A stretch of DNA of 64,000 bases from an uncultured Collinsella sp. (GTDB lineage: Bacteria; Actinomycetota; Coriobacteriia; Coriobacteriales; Coriobacteriaceae): assembly GCA_959020715.1 (NCBI GenBank), contig CAUESV010000002.1, positions 1 through 64,000 on the forward strand, written 5' to 3'. The notes below the pieces were generated by a model, which saw only the letters and a list, made by a program, of their open reading frames with translations, was not told where the DNA came from and did no database searches. A program made the position numbers and the translations under genes. Numbering within the stretch: the stretch's first letter is position 1; every line of letters begins with the position of its first letter. Below are positions 53,337 to 62,588 of the stretch, in pieces.

Positions 53337-54263
53337 ATGGAAGCACAGGAAAACTCCCAGACTGAGCAGAATGTTCAGACGCCCAAGAAGCGCGAGCTGG
53401 CGCTCGTATCGCACAGTACCTATATCAAGGAGAAGGCGCTGCAGTGGATCTTCTTTGCCTGCGCGTTCTTGGCGGTCGTTACCGTCATCCTGATTTTTGT
53501 CTTTACCACGTACTCGGCGCTGCCCGTCTTTACCGACATCGGTCTGGCGGACTTCTTTAGCTTTACGTGGGCGCCTTCCGAGGGCCACTACGGCATCTTG
53601 TCGCTGCTTGCCGGCTCGGGTCTGGTGACCGTCGGTGCGCTCGCCATGGGCGTGCCGCTGGGCGTGGGTACGGCCGTTTACCTGGTCGAGATTGCCAGCA
53701 AGCGCGTGCGCAAGCTCATCAGCCCCGCCGTTGACCTGCTGGCGGGCATACCCTCCATCATCTACGGCTTCTTTGGCATGATCATCATCCGCCCGTTTAT
53801 CGCACAACTGACCGGCGGCCTTGGTTTTGGTGCGCTGACGGCGTGGTTTGTGCTCGCCATCATGATCGTCCCTACCATCACCACGCTCACCATCGATGCT
53901 CTCAATTCCATTCCCATGGGCATTCGCGAGGCATCGTATGCCATGGGCGCCACCAAGTGGCAGACCATCTATAAGGTCGTGCTACCTGCCGCGAAGCTGG
54001 GTATCGTTGATGCCATCGTGCTGGGTATGGGCCGTGCCATCGGCGAGACCATGGCCGTGCTCATGGTCGTAGGTAACGCCCCGGTTATTCCCGACAGCAT
54101 TGCGAGCCCCATCTCGACGCTCACGAGCCAGATTGCGCTCGACATGAGCTATTCCTCGGGTCTGCACCGCTCGGCGCTGTTCGGCATGGGTGTGGTCCTG
54201 TTTATCATCTCCGCCACGCTGGTGGGCATCGTCCGTCTGATTTCCAAGAAGAAGAGGGGGTAG
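53337..54263 (+). CDS. pstC: Phosphate ABC transporter permease PstC
   Basis: Membrane permease of the Pst system. 308 aa: a cytoplasmic N-terminus of about 35 residues, then six helices with the BPD_transp_1 domain, the LLAGIPSIIYGFFGM motif and the EAA loop EASYAMGATKWQTIYKVVLPAAKLGIVDAIVLGMGRAIGETMA. AAGGGGAGTG precedes the ATG. Next gene pstA begins 3 nt after its stop. Confidence 0.95.
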   Translation: MEAQENSQTEQNVQTPKKRELALVSHSTYIKEKALQWIFFACAFLAVVTVILIFVFTTYSALPVFTDIGLADFFSFTWAPSEGHYGILSLLAGSGLVTVGALAMGVPLGVGTAVYLVEIASKRVRKLISPAVDLLAGIPSIIYGFFGMIIIRPFIAQLTGGLGFGALTAWFVLAIMIVPTITTLTIDALNSIPMGIREASYAMGATKWQTIYKVVLPAAKLGIVDAIVLGMGRAIGETMAVLMVVGNAPVIPDSIASPISTLTSQIALDMSYSSGLHRSALFGMGVVLFIISATLVGIVRLISKKKRG

Positions 54264-54266
54264 GCT

Positions 54267-55172
54267 ATGTCCGATTCCGTTGACACGACGGTCGATACGA
54301 CCTCGTCGCGCGAGCGCATCAAGCGTGCCCTTTCCCACGGCAAGAAGGGCCGCATCAACAAGGACCTGTCCAACAAGATCATGCTTGGCGTGTTCCGTGC
54401 CGCTGCCTACATCACCACGCTGGTGCTGGTCGCTATCATCGCCTACGTGGTCATCAACGGCCTGCCACACATCTCGCTCGACTTTATCTTCGGTTGGCCC
54501 CAGGGCGTCAACGCCGAGGGCGGTATTTGGCCCACGATCGTCTCGACCGTCTATGTGACGGCGCTCGCCATGCTTATCTGCACGCCGATCGCTGTGCTGG
54601 CAGCCGTCTATCTGGCCGAGTACGCCAAGCAGGGCAAGGTCGTCGAGCTCATTCGCTACGCTGCTGACGCTTTGGCCTCGGTGCCCTCCATCGTTATGGG
54701 TCTGTTTGGCTACGCCTTGTTTGTCGAGGCCATGGGCTTGGGCCTTTCGATGGTCTCTGCCGCCCTGGCACTCGCGCTCTTGATGCTTCCCATCGTCATG
54801 CGCACCACCGAAGAGGCCATTCGCGCCGTTCCGCGCTATATCCGTTGGGGCGCGTACGGCCTGGGCGCCACCAAGTGGCAGGTTGTCTCCAAGATCGTGC
54901 TTCCTTCTGCCTTTGGCCGTATTGCCACGGGCATCGTCCTCGCCATCGGCCGTGCCATTGGCGAGACCGCGGTGGTGCTCTACACCATGGGGCAGGCCAT
55001 CAATCTACCTATTTCGCCGCTCGATTCCGGCCGCCCCATGACGGTTCACCTGTACCTGCTTGCCAACGACGGCATCAACATGAACGCAGCCTACGGCACC
55101 GCGCTCTTGCTGATGGTGATCATTTTGGCCTTCAACCTGTTTGCGCGCTTCCTGTCGCGCAAGCGTCGCTAG
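54267..55172 (+). CDS. pstA: Phosphate ABC transporter permease PstA
   Basis: Second Pst permease, 301 aa. A charged N-terminus of about 35 residues precedes six helices. Motifs are VYLAEYAKQGK, ALASVPSIVMGLFGYALF and the EAA loop GAYGLGATKWQVVSKIVLPSAFGRIATGIVLAIGRAIGET. A 12-nt gap with AAGGAG leads to pstB. Confidence 0.95.
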   Translation: MSDSVDTTVDTTSSRERIKRALSHGKKGRINKDLSNKIMLGVFRAAAYITTLVLVAIIAYVVINGLPHISLDFIFGWPQGVNAEGGIWPTIVSTVYVTALAMLICTPIAVLAAVYLAEYAKQGKVVELIRYAADALASVPSIVMGLFGYALFVEAMGLGLSMVSAALALALLMLPIVMRTTEEAIRAVPRYIRWGAYGLGATKWQVVSKIVLPSAFGRIATGIVLAIGRAIGETAVVLYTMGQAINLPISPLDSGRPMTVHLYLLANDGINMNAAYGTALLLMVIILAFNLFARFLSRKRR

Positions 55173-55184
55173 TTAAGGAGTCCC

Positions 55185-55988
<804 letters not shown>

Positions 55989-56080
55989 TCGGTGCGACTA
56001 GTCCCAAGCCGATCGGATCTGGTCCGGTGCGTATTCACTGTGCGGGCGGCATGACCGCACCCAACTGATTGGAGTGAACC

Positions 56081-56938
56081 ATGCGCAAACTGTTTTCCCG
56101 TCAGCTCATCGAGGCCCGTCACGAGATGCTGAGCATCTACGAGGCCGTCGATCTGGCCCTCCACGATGCCGTGAAGGCCTATGTGACCGACGACCGCAAG
56201 CTCGCCACCAAGACCAAGAAGCGCACGCTTTCGATTGACGCACGCTGCGCCAACCTGGAGGCCGTCTGCTACAACCTGATTGCCACGCAGTCACCGGTCG
56301 CCTCCGACTTCCGCTTGCTGCAGACGATCATCTACGTCGACTTTAACCTGCAGCGCATGACCGATAAGGTTCGCCAGATTTGCCGCGCCACGCGTCATAT
56401 GATCAAGGCCGACATCTCGCTGCCCAAGGAGCTTGTCGGCACGGTCGAGGCCGAGGCTGAGGCCGTCTACCAGGTGCTGGGCTCTTCGCTTTCTGCGCTC
56501 GTCACCAACGACATGTCCATCATCTGCAACTTGGCCGTCGAGGACGAGCCAGTGCACGCCGCCTACGAGAAGTTCTTCCGCACCTTTAACCGCATGGACA
56601 CGGGCGATTTTATGGACGACGACAGCAACTATGACGACCTGCGCCGCGCCATCATGGTATCGCGCTATCTCGATCGCATCGCCTCGATTTCCATCGATGC
56701 CGCCTGCCGTCTGACCTTCCTGTTGACCGGACAGCGTATGACTGCCGGTGATATCGCCTGCACTGATGAGGATGAGCTCGAGAGCATGCGCGTGCCTTCG
56801 GGCGAGGGTGTTATCATGAGGCCCGCCGTCGATGCACGCTACGTTGCCAAGGTGCCCGTTAACGAGGTCAGCGAGGGTCTTCGCTACCTGCTCGATCATC
56901 TTGAGGATGAGGACGATGGCGAGGACGACGAGGAGTAA
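56081..56938 (+). CDS. phoU: Phosphate regulator PhoU
   Basis: Helical metal-binding protein restraining Pst activity and the phosphate two-component signal. 285 aa, longer than the usual 215-240. Two three-helix PhoU repeats are visible (LFSRQLIEARHEMLSIYEAVDLALHDAV and the second around ISIDAACRLTFLLTGQ). The extra C-terminal 50 residues end in a run of Glu and Asp. TTGGAGTG precedes the ATG. Confidence 0.9.
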   Translation: MRKLFSRQLIEARHEMLSIYEAVDLALHDAVKAYVTDDRKLATKTKKRTLSIDARCANLEAVCYNLIATQSPVASDFRLLQTIIYVDFNLQRMTDKVRQICRATRHMIKADISLPKELVGTVEAEAEAVYQVLGSSLSALVTNDMSIICNLAVEDEPVHAAYEKFFRTFNRMDTGDFMDDDSNYDDLRRAIMVSRYLDRIASISIDAACRLTFLLTGQRMTAGDIACTDEDELESMRVPSGEGVIMRPAVDARYVAKVPVNEVSEGLRYLLDHLEDEDDGEDDEE

Positions 56939-56975
56939 GTAACCCCGTTCGTCGAAAGATTGTAAATACCTAAGT

Positions 56976-57007
56976 GAGCGCGGCCTTGCACATGCGGGGC
57001 CGCGCTC
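56976..57007 (+). terminator. Hairpin after phoU
   Basis: GAGCGCGGCC pairs perfectly with GGCCGCGCTC (10 bp, 12-nt loop), then TTG. Likely ends the pst-phoU transcript before yggS. Confidence 0.7.
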
Positions 57008-57057
57008 TTGCGTTAGCATGGGACTACTTGTTTGGCTGTCAGCGGAGGCGATTGGCA

Positions 57058-57795
57058 ATGGATAACTATTTGGACTTGATGCGCGCTCGCCGCGAGCAGA
57101 TTCTGGAACGTTTTTATGCGGCGCTCGATCGCGCGGGCCGTCCCCACGACGCCGCGAGCCTCATTGCCGTGTCCAAGACCGTTGGTGTCGATGAGACCGT
57201 TGCCGCCATCCAGGCGGGGTATCGCCATTTTGCCGAGAACCGCCCGCAGGAGCTGGTTCGCAAGCTCGCGGGCCTCGCAGAGCATCCGGAGCTACCCGAG
57301 GTGCGCTTCGATATGATCGGCAACCTGCAGACCAATAAGATCAATGCGGTGCTGGGCTCAGCCGAGCTGATTCACTCGGTGGGTTCGCTGCATCTGGCGC
57401 AGGCGATCTCGAGCCGTGCTGTTCGCAAGATTGAGGCAGGCGAGCTCGTCGGCCCCCAGCGTGTGCTCATTGAGGTCAATGTGAGTGGTGAGGAGTCGAA
57501 GGGAGGCTTTTCACCCGATGAGATTCGCGCCGCCGCGGGTGAGCTTGCAGAACTTGAGGGAATTTGCGTACAGGGGCTTATGACTATGGCGCCCCGGGGG
57601 AATAAGGATGTGGCACGCCGCACCTTTGCGGGGCTTCGTGAGCTGAGGGATGAGCTGGAGGCGGCGCATCCCGATTTGAACCTGCCTGAGCTTTCCTGCG
57701 GTATGAGCGAGGACTTTGAGTCTGCCCTTGAGGAGGGCTCTACGCTCGTTCGCCTGGGCAGGGTAGTATTTAGCCCGGAGTTTGCAGTAAAATAA
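57058..57795 (+). CDS. PLP homeostasis protein YggS family
   Basis: Pyridoxal-phosphate-binding TIM-barrel protein (COG0325) involved in vitamin B6 and amino-acid homeostasis. 245 aa. The PLP lysine is in LIAVSKTVGVD, followed by ENRPQELVRK, FDMIGNLQTNKIN, HSVGSLHLA, IEVNVSGEESKGGF and LSCGMSEDFESAL. GGAGG precedes the ATG at 57058. In Gram-positives it normally lies between pgeF and sepF; here the pst operon separates it from pgeF. Confidence 0.92.
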   Translation: MDNYLDLMRARREQILERFYAALDRAGRPHDAASLIAVSKTVGVDETVAAIQAGYRHFAENRPQELVRKLAGLAEHPELPEVRFDMIGNLQTNKINAVLGSAELIHSVGSLHLAQAISSRAVRKIEAGELVGPQRVLIEVNVSGEESKGGFSPDEIRAAAGELAELEGICVQGLMTMAPRGNKDVARRTFAGLRELRDELEAAHPDLNLPELSCGMSEDFESALEEGSTLVRLGRVVFSPEFAVK

Positions 57796-57855
57796 GGCTC
57801 TGAAGTGCGCACTGATTATCGGGGCGCCTGCACTAAACCGCGAGAGGACACAACC

Positions 57856-58578
57856 ATGGGCTTCCTTGACGAGATTAAAAATAAGATGCACCTGGGCGGC
57901 CAGCAGGGTTACGACCAGGGTTATGGCCAGGACGACGACTACGGCTACGATGACGGCTACGACGATGGCTATCAGAACAACGGCTACAGCGGTGCTTCGG
58001 GCGAGGGCTTCTACACCCAAGACGAGCCGAGCAACGGCCTGCTGGGCCAGACGCGTCGCGGTGAGGCCGAGTCGGTCGCGGTGTACACGCGCTCCGGTCA
58101 GCTGGTCGGCGATGACTCCCGCCATGCCACGACGTATAACCCGCCTTCGCGCTCGCAGGACAGTGTTGCGAGCGGTTATCGTCCTGGTGCCTATGACACG
58201 CCGTCGAGCTACGCCGAGAACACCCGCGCCCGTGCCGCCGCTGCGCCCGCGCCTGCAGCGAGCGATGCCTCGGCCTATGCGAGCAATATCATCAACGCCA
58301 CACCGCAGCTGCCGGCCTATGTCCTGCGCCCCGAGAGCTATGACGATGTGGAGACCGTGGTGCGCCGCGTTCGCACCAAGCAGCCTGTCGCACTGATTTT
58401 TGTGGGCGTACGCACCGAAGTTGCCAAGCGCGTCTTGGACTTCTCTTACGGCTTTGCCTGCGGTCTGGGCGCCACGGTCAAGGAGGTGGGCGACCGCGTG
58501 TTCATGGTGCTGCCCGCCGGTTGCGAGGTCAAAGATTCCGATCTCAAGAAGCTTCGTGCGGACGGCTACCTTAAGTAA
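57856..58578 (+). CDS. sepF: FtsZ membrane anchor SepF, with Gly/Tyr/Asp-rich insert
   Basis: Tethers FtsZ to the membrane, important where ftsA is absent, as here. 240 aa against roughly 150-200 usual. The N-terminal amphipathic helix MGFLDEIKNKMHLGG is the membrane target. Next comes a tract of GY, DDGY and NNGY units (about residues 18-45), then a disordered Ala/Pro/Ser stretch, and the conserved SepF domain from about 155 (VLRPESYDDVETVVRRVRTKQPVAL, DFSYGFACGLGATVKEVGDRVFMVLPAG). GAGAGGACAC precedes the ATG. Confidence 0.92.
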   Translation: MGFLDEIKNKMHLGGQQGYDQGYGQDDDYGYDDGYDDGYQNNGYSGASGEGFYTQDEPSNGLLGQTRRGEAESVAVYTRSGQLVGDDSRHATTYNPPSRSQDSVASGYRPGAYDTPSSYAENTRARAAAAPAPAASDASAYASNIINATPQLPAYVLRPESYDDVETVVRRVRTKQPVALIFVGVRTEVAKRVLDFSYGFACGLGATVKEVGDRVFMVLPAGCEVKDSDLKKLRADGYLK

Positions 58579-58599
58579 AGACAAGACGAGGAGATTCCC

Positions 58600-58881
58600 A
58601 TCAACATCTACACTATCGTCCAGCTGGTCAACACGCTGTTCAACTTCTATTCCACGCTCATTGTCGTCTACTGCTTTATGACGTGGATTCCCATGAAGCA
58701 GGGTGGTTTGCTTCAGGATATTGCCGCGGTGCTTGATAGCGTGTGCGGTCCGTGGCTCAACCTGTTCCGTCGTTTCATCCCGCCGATGGGCGGTATCGAT
58801 TTTTCGCCGGTCGTTGCGATTATTGCGTTGCAGTTGGTGCAGAGGCTGGTTCTGCAGCTTCTTATAGGTATACTCGTGTAG
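58600..58881 (+). CDS. YggT family membrane protein, apparent ATC start
   Basis: Small two-helix membrane protein of the YggT family, regularly next to sepF and divIVA. Read from 58600 it is 93 aa, the family size: IYTIVQLVNTLFNFYSTLIV, FMTWIPM, CGPWLNLFRRFIPPMGGIDFSP and a C-terminal helix. The frame has no ATG, GTG or TTG between the in-frame sepF stop (58576) and ATG 58678, and that ATG would delete the first helix. GAGGAG (58588-58593) is 6 nt before ATC 58600, so ATC, or a mutated ATG, is the likely start. Confidence 0.75.
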   Translation: MNIYTIVQLVNTLFNFYSTLIVVYCFMTWIPMKQGGLLQDIAAVLDSVCGPWLNLFRRFIPPMGGIDFSPVVAIIALQLVQRLVLQLLIGILV

Positions 58882-58942
58882 AACTGTCTTAGTAACTTAC
58901 GTCGGGCGTGTAGCGCCGAGGCGATGAAAAAGGAGACTTGTT

Positions 58943-59617
58943 ATGGCTATTACCCCTGCAGACATCCAGGCTCAGACTTTCTCTGAGGCCAAGCGTGGCT
59001 ACGATCCTGCTGAGGTCGACGTCTTCTTGGAGACGCTGTCCTCCGAGGTTGACGCTATGCTCGCTAAGATCGTCGACCTTAAGGGCCGTCTGACTGCTAC
59101 CGAGCAGCAGCTTGCCGATGCGCAGGCTCAGCTTGCCCAGGCTCAGGATGCCACCGCCCAGGCCGCTCCTGCCGCCCCCGTGGCTGCTCCCGCCCCTGAC
59201 TTCTCCGCTCAGGAGCGCCAGATTTCCGCTGCCCTGATCGCTGCCCAGCAGACCGCTGAGACCATCGTCAACGATGCCAATGAGAACGCTGAGCGTATTC
59301 GCAACGAGGCTGACGCTAAGGCCCGCGAGGTTATCCGCCAGGCTCTGACCGAAAAGCAGGCCGAGCTCGAGGAGATCGATCGTCTCAAGGCTTCTCGTGA
59401 GGAGTTCAAGGCCGAGTATCTCAAGCTCATCCAGCACTTCATGGACGATGCCCAGAACTCCTTCCCGGCCGACCTCATGGCCTCCACGCCGGTCGGTTCT
59501 GCCGCTTCTCCTGCGGTGACTGTTCCCGCCGAGCCGCTACCCGTCGCTGACCCGGTTGTCCCCGTGGCCGATCCCTTCGCCCCGATCGACAACTTTGCTG
59601 CCGACGACCTGGACTAA
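58943..59617 (+). CDS. divIVA: Cell-pole/septum protein DivIVA
   Basis: Coiled-coil protein binding curved membrane at septa and poles. 224 aa. The N-terminal membrane-binding domain reads ITPADIQAQTFSEAKRGYDPAEVDVFLETL, then a first coiled coil, an Ala/Pro-rich gap (about 70-90) and a second coiled coil (ISAALIAAQQTAETIVNDANENAERIRNE to about 160), ending in a Pro/Val/Ala tail. AAGGAGAC precedes the ATG. Last gene of the division cluster, followed by a strong terminator. Confidence 0.93.
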   Translation: MAITPADIQAQTFSEAKRGYDPAEVDVFLETLSSEVDAMLAKIVDLKGRLTATEQQLADAQAQLAQAQDATAQAAPAAPVAAPAPDFSAQERQISAALIAAQQTAETIVNDANENAERIRNEADAKAREVIRQALTEKQAELEEIDRLKASREEFKAEYLKLIQHFMDDAQNSFPADLMASTPVGSAASPAVTVPAEPLPVADPVVPVADPFAPIDNFAADDLD

Positions 59618-59643
59618 CATTCGGCCTACAATTTAGTGCCTAG

Positions 59644-59673
59644 AAAGGACCCGCAGCTTGCGGGTCCTTTTTT
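59644..59673 (+). terminator. Terminator of division cluster
   Basis: AAAGGACCCGCA pairs perfectly with TGCGGGTCCTTT (12 bp, 3-nt loop), then TTT. Confidence 0.92.
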
Positions 59674-59698
59674 ATGACTGTGCCGGGGCGCGCAACAT

Positions 59699-59736
59699 AA
59701 AAAACCGAGCCCTGCACATAGTGGCGCAGAACTCGG
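59699..59736 (-). terminator. Terminator of nitroreductase gene
   Basis: On the minus strand CCGAG...CTGC pairs with GCAG...CTCGG, followed by TTTTTT. Back-to-back with the divIVA terminator. Confidence 0.75.
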
Positions 59737-59783
59737 CGAACCGGTGAGCGGTCAAGGATAGGTTTTAGGGCATGTCCCAAAAT

Positions 59784-60314
59784 CTACTTGAGGAGGAAGT
59801 CGGAGAGGGGAATGGTACGGGCCTCGCGATGCTCGGGATCGGCGATGTGGTCGGCAGGATATCCGCAGACGAGCATGTGATAGGGATAAACGCCTTTGGG
59901 CAGGTTGAACTGCTCCTGTGCCACCTCGGGCTTAAAATGGCATACCCAGCACGTTCCCAGGCCCTGCTCGGTGGCCTCCATCATCATCTGATCGCACACT
60001 ATGGACGTATCGATTTCACTGGAATTCATCTGGTCATACGGGCGCACCCAAGCGTCTTCGGTAACACTACAAATAAGGAAGATGAGCGGAGCGCCAAAGA
60101 TAGATCCATCACGAGCAAACCGAGGCTGACAAGCAGCAGCCTTCTCCAGAAGCTCAGGCGTATCCAACACCATCACACGGGTTGGATGATTATTGCAAGC
60201 AGAAGGAGCAATACGCCCAGTCTCAACAATGGCATCCACCACCGACTGCTCAACAGGACGGTCTTCAAACAAACGACAAGAATACCGACCCCGAGCCAGA
60301 TCCAAATAAGACAT
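59784..60314 (-). CDS. Nitroreductase family protein
   Basis: Small FMN-dependent oxidoreductase fold. 176 aa. The FMN-phosphate contacts are in MSYLDLARGRYSCRLFEDRPV, then RIAPSACNNHPTRVMV, IDTSIVCDQMMMEATEQGLGTCWVCHF and VCGYPAD. AGGAGG precedes the ATG at 60314. Three TTTGGCTGA repeats lie upstream. Physiological substrate unknown; nitroaromatic or quinone reduction is the family activity. Confidence 0.85.
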   Translation of the reverse strand: MSYLDLARGRYSCRLFEDRPVEQSVVDAIVETGRIAPSACNNHPTRVMVLDTPELLEKAAACQPRFARDGSIFGAPLIFLICSVTEDAWVRPYDQMNSSEIDTSIVCDQMMMEATEQGLGTCWVCHFKPEVAQEQFNLPKGVYPYHMLVCGYPADHIADPEHREARTIPLSDFLLK

Positions 60315-60380
60315 ACAAGCCCTCCTAAAATTAAAAATCAAACAAACCAAAAGTAACCCAAAGAGTACCCAAAGCAGCAA

Positions 60381-60472
60381 TCAGCCAAACGCTCATCAAG
60401 GGCCAAAGTGTCCGAACGGGTACCATAGGTCCCTTCAGCCAAACCCCCATCGCGCTACAACTATCAGCCAAA
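60381..60472 (-). promoter_or_regulatory. Three TTTGGCTGA repeats upstream of nitroreductase
   Basis: TCAGCCAAA on the plus strand at 60381-60389, 60435-60443 and 60464-60472 reads TTTGGCTGA toward the nitroreductase gene. Spacing is 54 and 29 bp. Further CTTTGG words lie closer to the start. Possible operator array; the 283-nt gap has no clearly supported gene. Confidence 0.4.
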
Positions 60473-60493
60473 GTTCCCAATGGTGGTACGTAA

Positions 60494-60577
60494 GGCGAAG
60501 GGCCGGCCACGGTTTACTTTCGAACGACTCTGCAAAGCAGCCGGAGTGAGAAAGCAAACCGTGGCCGGCCCTTCGCC
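60494..60577 (-). terminator. Long inverted repeat after Pit operon
   Basis: 22 bp perfect (60494-60515 with 60556-60577), extended to 28 bp through one position (A60516/C60555) that is a U-G pair in the minus-strand RNA. An outer GGTACGT/ACGTACC pair (60485-60491 with 60586-60592) and an inner TGC-AAA-GCA lie around it. It is 21 nt past the stop of the PhoU-like gene. Confidence 0.85.
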
Positions 60578-60597
60578 GCCGGGACACGTACCCCCAA

Positions 60598-61221
60598 TTA
60601 ACTGTTCTTCATGACAATCGAATCCACAACATCGGCCACATTCTCGCAGCAGTCGGCGCAGTACTCCAGGAAGGCGTAGACGTCACGCCAAGCGATGACC
60701 TCGAGCGGATCCTTGCCGTTAACGTGCAGGTTGCGCATGGCGTTGATGTAGAGCTCGTCGGCCTCGGACTCGATGGTGTTGATCTGGATGACCAGCTCGC
60801 GCAGCGTTTTGGACTTGCGGTAGTTGGGAAGCTCGACCATCAGGTCTTTCATGGCGCGGCAGGCGTCAGTCACCTTGTGGGCGATGACGATGGCGTCGGG
60901 ATGGATGCTCTGAATGTTGGTGAAGTAGACGCGCTGCACGACGCCCTCGATGCGGTCGAGCACGGTGTCGAGCGCGCAGCTCATCAGATCCAGATCCTCG
61001 CGCTCGAGCGGGGTGATAAAGGCGGTGAGCAGGGCGTCTTCGAGCTCGTGGTGCTTCTTGTCTGCCGCATGCTCAATCGCATGCATCTTATTGAGCATGT
61101 CGTGAATCTGCGCGGGATCGAAGTTCTCAAAAATCTGGGTAAGCAGCTCGGTGGCGTGGACGGCGAGGTCGGCGCAGGCGACGTAGTTGTCAAAGTAGAA
61201 CGAATCGGGTTTCTTAGCCAT
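60598..61221 (-). CDS. PhoU-like (DUF47) Pit accessory protein
   Basis: 207-aa all-helical protein of the DUF47/PhoU-like family, encoded with Pit transporters and thought to regulate them. Features include HATELLTQIFENFDPAQIHDML, MHAIEHAADKKHHELEDALLTAFITPLEREDL, the conserved D-RIEGVVQRVY segment and C-terminal VYAFLEYCADCCENVADVVDSIVMKNS. CGAAAGGAC precedes the ATG. It is 67 nt downstream of pit on the same strand. Confidence 0.92.
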   Translation of the reverse strand: MAKKPDSFYFDNYVACADLAVHATELLTQIFENFDPAQIHDMLNKMHAIEHAADKKHHELEDALLTAFITPLEREDLDLMSCALDTVLDRIEGVVQRVYFTNIQSIHPDAIVIAHKVTDACRAMKDLMVELPNYRKSKTLRELVIQINTIESEADELYINAMRNLHVNGKDPLEVIAWRDVYAFLEYCADCCENVADVVDSIVMKNS

Positions 61222-61288
61222 GGGTGGGTCCTTTCGAGGCGAAGACGGGTGGGCGAAGTGTTGCGGTCCGGATGGACGTTCGGTTTGA

Positions 61289-62338
61289 CTAGAGGAACAT
61301 CATGAACAGCTTGGCCATGACAAAGCTGATGAGTCCGCAGGCGGGGAAGGTGAAGAACCAGGTGAACATCATGTCCTTGACGACGCCGAAGTTGATGGCC
61401 GAGAGGCGCTTGACGGCACCGACGCCCATGATGGCGCAGGTTTTGATGTGTGTGGAGGACACGGGGATGCCGGTAAGGGTGGCAAGCAGCAGGTTCGCGG
61501 CGCCCGCGAGGTCGGCGGAGAAGCCTTGATACTTCTCGAGTTTAACCATGCTCTGGCCGACGGACTTGATGATGCGCTCGCCGCCCACGCTGGTGCCGAT
61601 ACCCATGGTGGCCGAGCACAGCAGCATAATCCAGATGGGGATGCCGGCATCGCCGACGCTGGTCTGGCCGTTTGCGAAGGCCACGCCTAAAAAGAGCACA
61701 CCGATGAACTTCTGTCCATCCTGCGCGCCGTGCATAAAGCTCATGGCCGCAGCGCTCGCGATCTGTGCGTATTTAAAGAAGACATTGGCGCGTCGCCTGT
61801 TGGCGGCGGCGAAAAGAATCGAGACGAGTTTGCACAGGACCCAGCCCATGACAAAGCCCAGGCCGATGGAGAGCGCCAGGCCGTAGATGACCTTCATCCA
61901 CTCGTGGACGTTGACGCTGCTCGCGCCGCCGAGGGCGATAGCGGCACCGGTCAGGCCGGCGATAAGGCTGTGGCTTTGCGAGGTGGGGATGCCGAAACGC
62001 GACGCTGTGGCGCCGTAGACGACGATGGAGAACAGCGCCGCGCACAGGCAGGCGAGCGCCATGGTGCTGTTTCCGCCAAAGTCGACGATATGCGAGATGG
62101 TATTGGCGACGCTCGCGTTAAAGTGCGTCATGATGAGCACGCCGAGGAAGTTGAATGCGGCGCTCATGAGAATGGCGGCGCGGGCGGGCATGCAACGCGT
62201 AGTGACGCAGGTCGCGATGGCGTTGGGCGCGTCGGTCCATCCGTTGACGAAGATGGCGCCGAGCGCGAGGATCACGGTGACGGCAAGGACTGGGTTCGAC
62301 ACAATTTGGCCGAGGAAGGTTGAGAACGTTACGTCCAT
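61289..62338 (-). CDS. pit: Inorganic phosphate transporter, Pit family
   Basis: Low-affinity phosphate symporter. 349 aa with about 10 helices and the two PHO4 signature repeats: GWTDAPNAIATCVTTRCM in the first half and FMHGAQDGQKFIGVLFLG in the second, with SQSHSLIAGLTGAAIA and PVSSTHIKTCAIMGVG. It is divergent from the orphan gene at 62589. Together with Pst and polyphosphate kinase it completes phosphate handling in this window. Confidence 0.94.
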   Translation of the reverse strand: MDVTFSTFLGQIVSNPVLAVTVILALGAIFVNGWTDAPNAIATCVTTRCMPARAAILMSAAFNFLGVLIMTHFNASVANTISHIVDFGGNSTMALACLCAALFSIVVYGATASRFGIPTSQSHSLIAGLTGAAIALGGASSVNVHEWMKVIYGLALSIGLGFVMGWVLCKLVSILFAAANRRRANVFFKYAQIASAAAMSFMHGAQDGQKFIGVLFLGVAFANGQTSVGDAGIPIWIMLLCSATMGIGTSVGGERIIKSVGQSMVKLEKYQGFSADLAGAANLLLATLTGIPVSSTHIKTCAIMGVGAVKRLSAINFGVVKDMMFTWFFTFPACGLISFVMAKLFMMFL

Positions 62339-62588
62339 ATATGGGCTTTCTCGAAGTTTGCAGGCACGTTACAAAAACATGATAAATCGTATCACCTCCT
62401 GTGGGTTTCTTAACGGAGTTCTGACGTGAGAAGTGGATTTTTTGGCACTAAAATTGAATATTAGTCCTGTTGACCGCGGGTATTCTTTTTGCTAACACGC
62501 CATGCGGACACGTGCGATTGCTACGACACTCCAAAACCACAGTCTGTTCGCTTTACAACATGCAAACATGCGTTCGATAATAGGAGAC

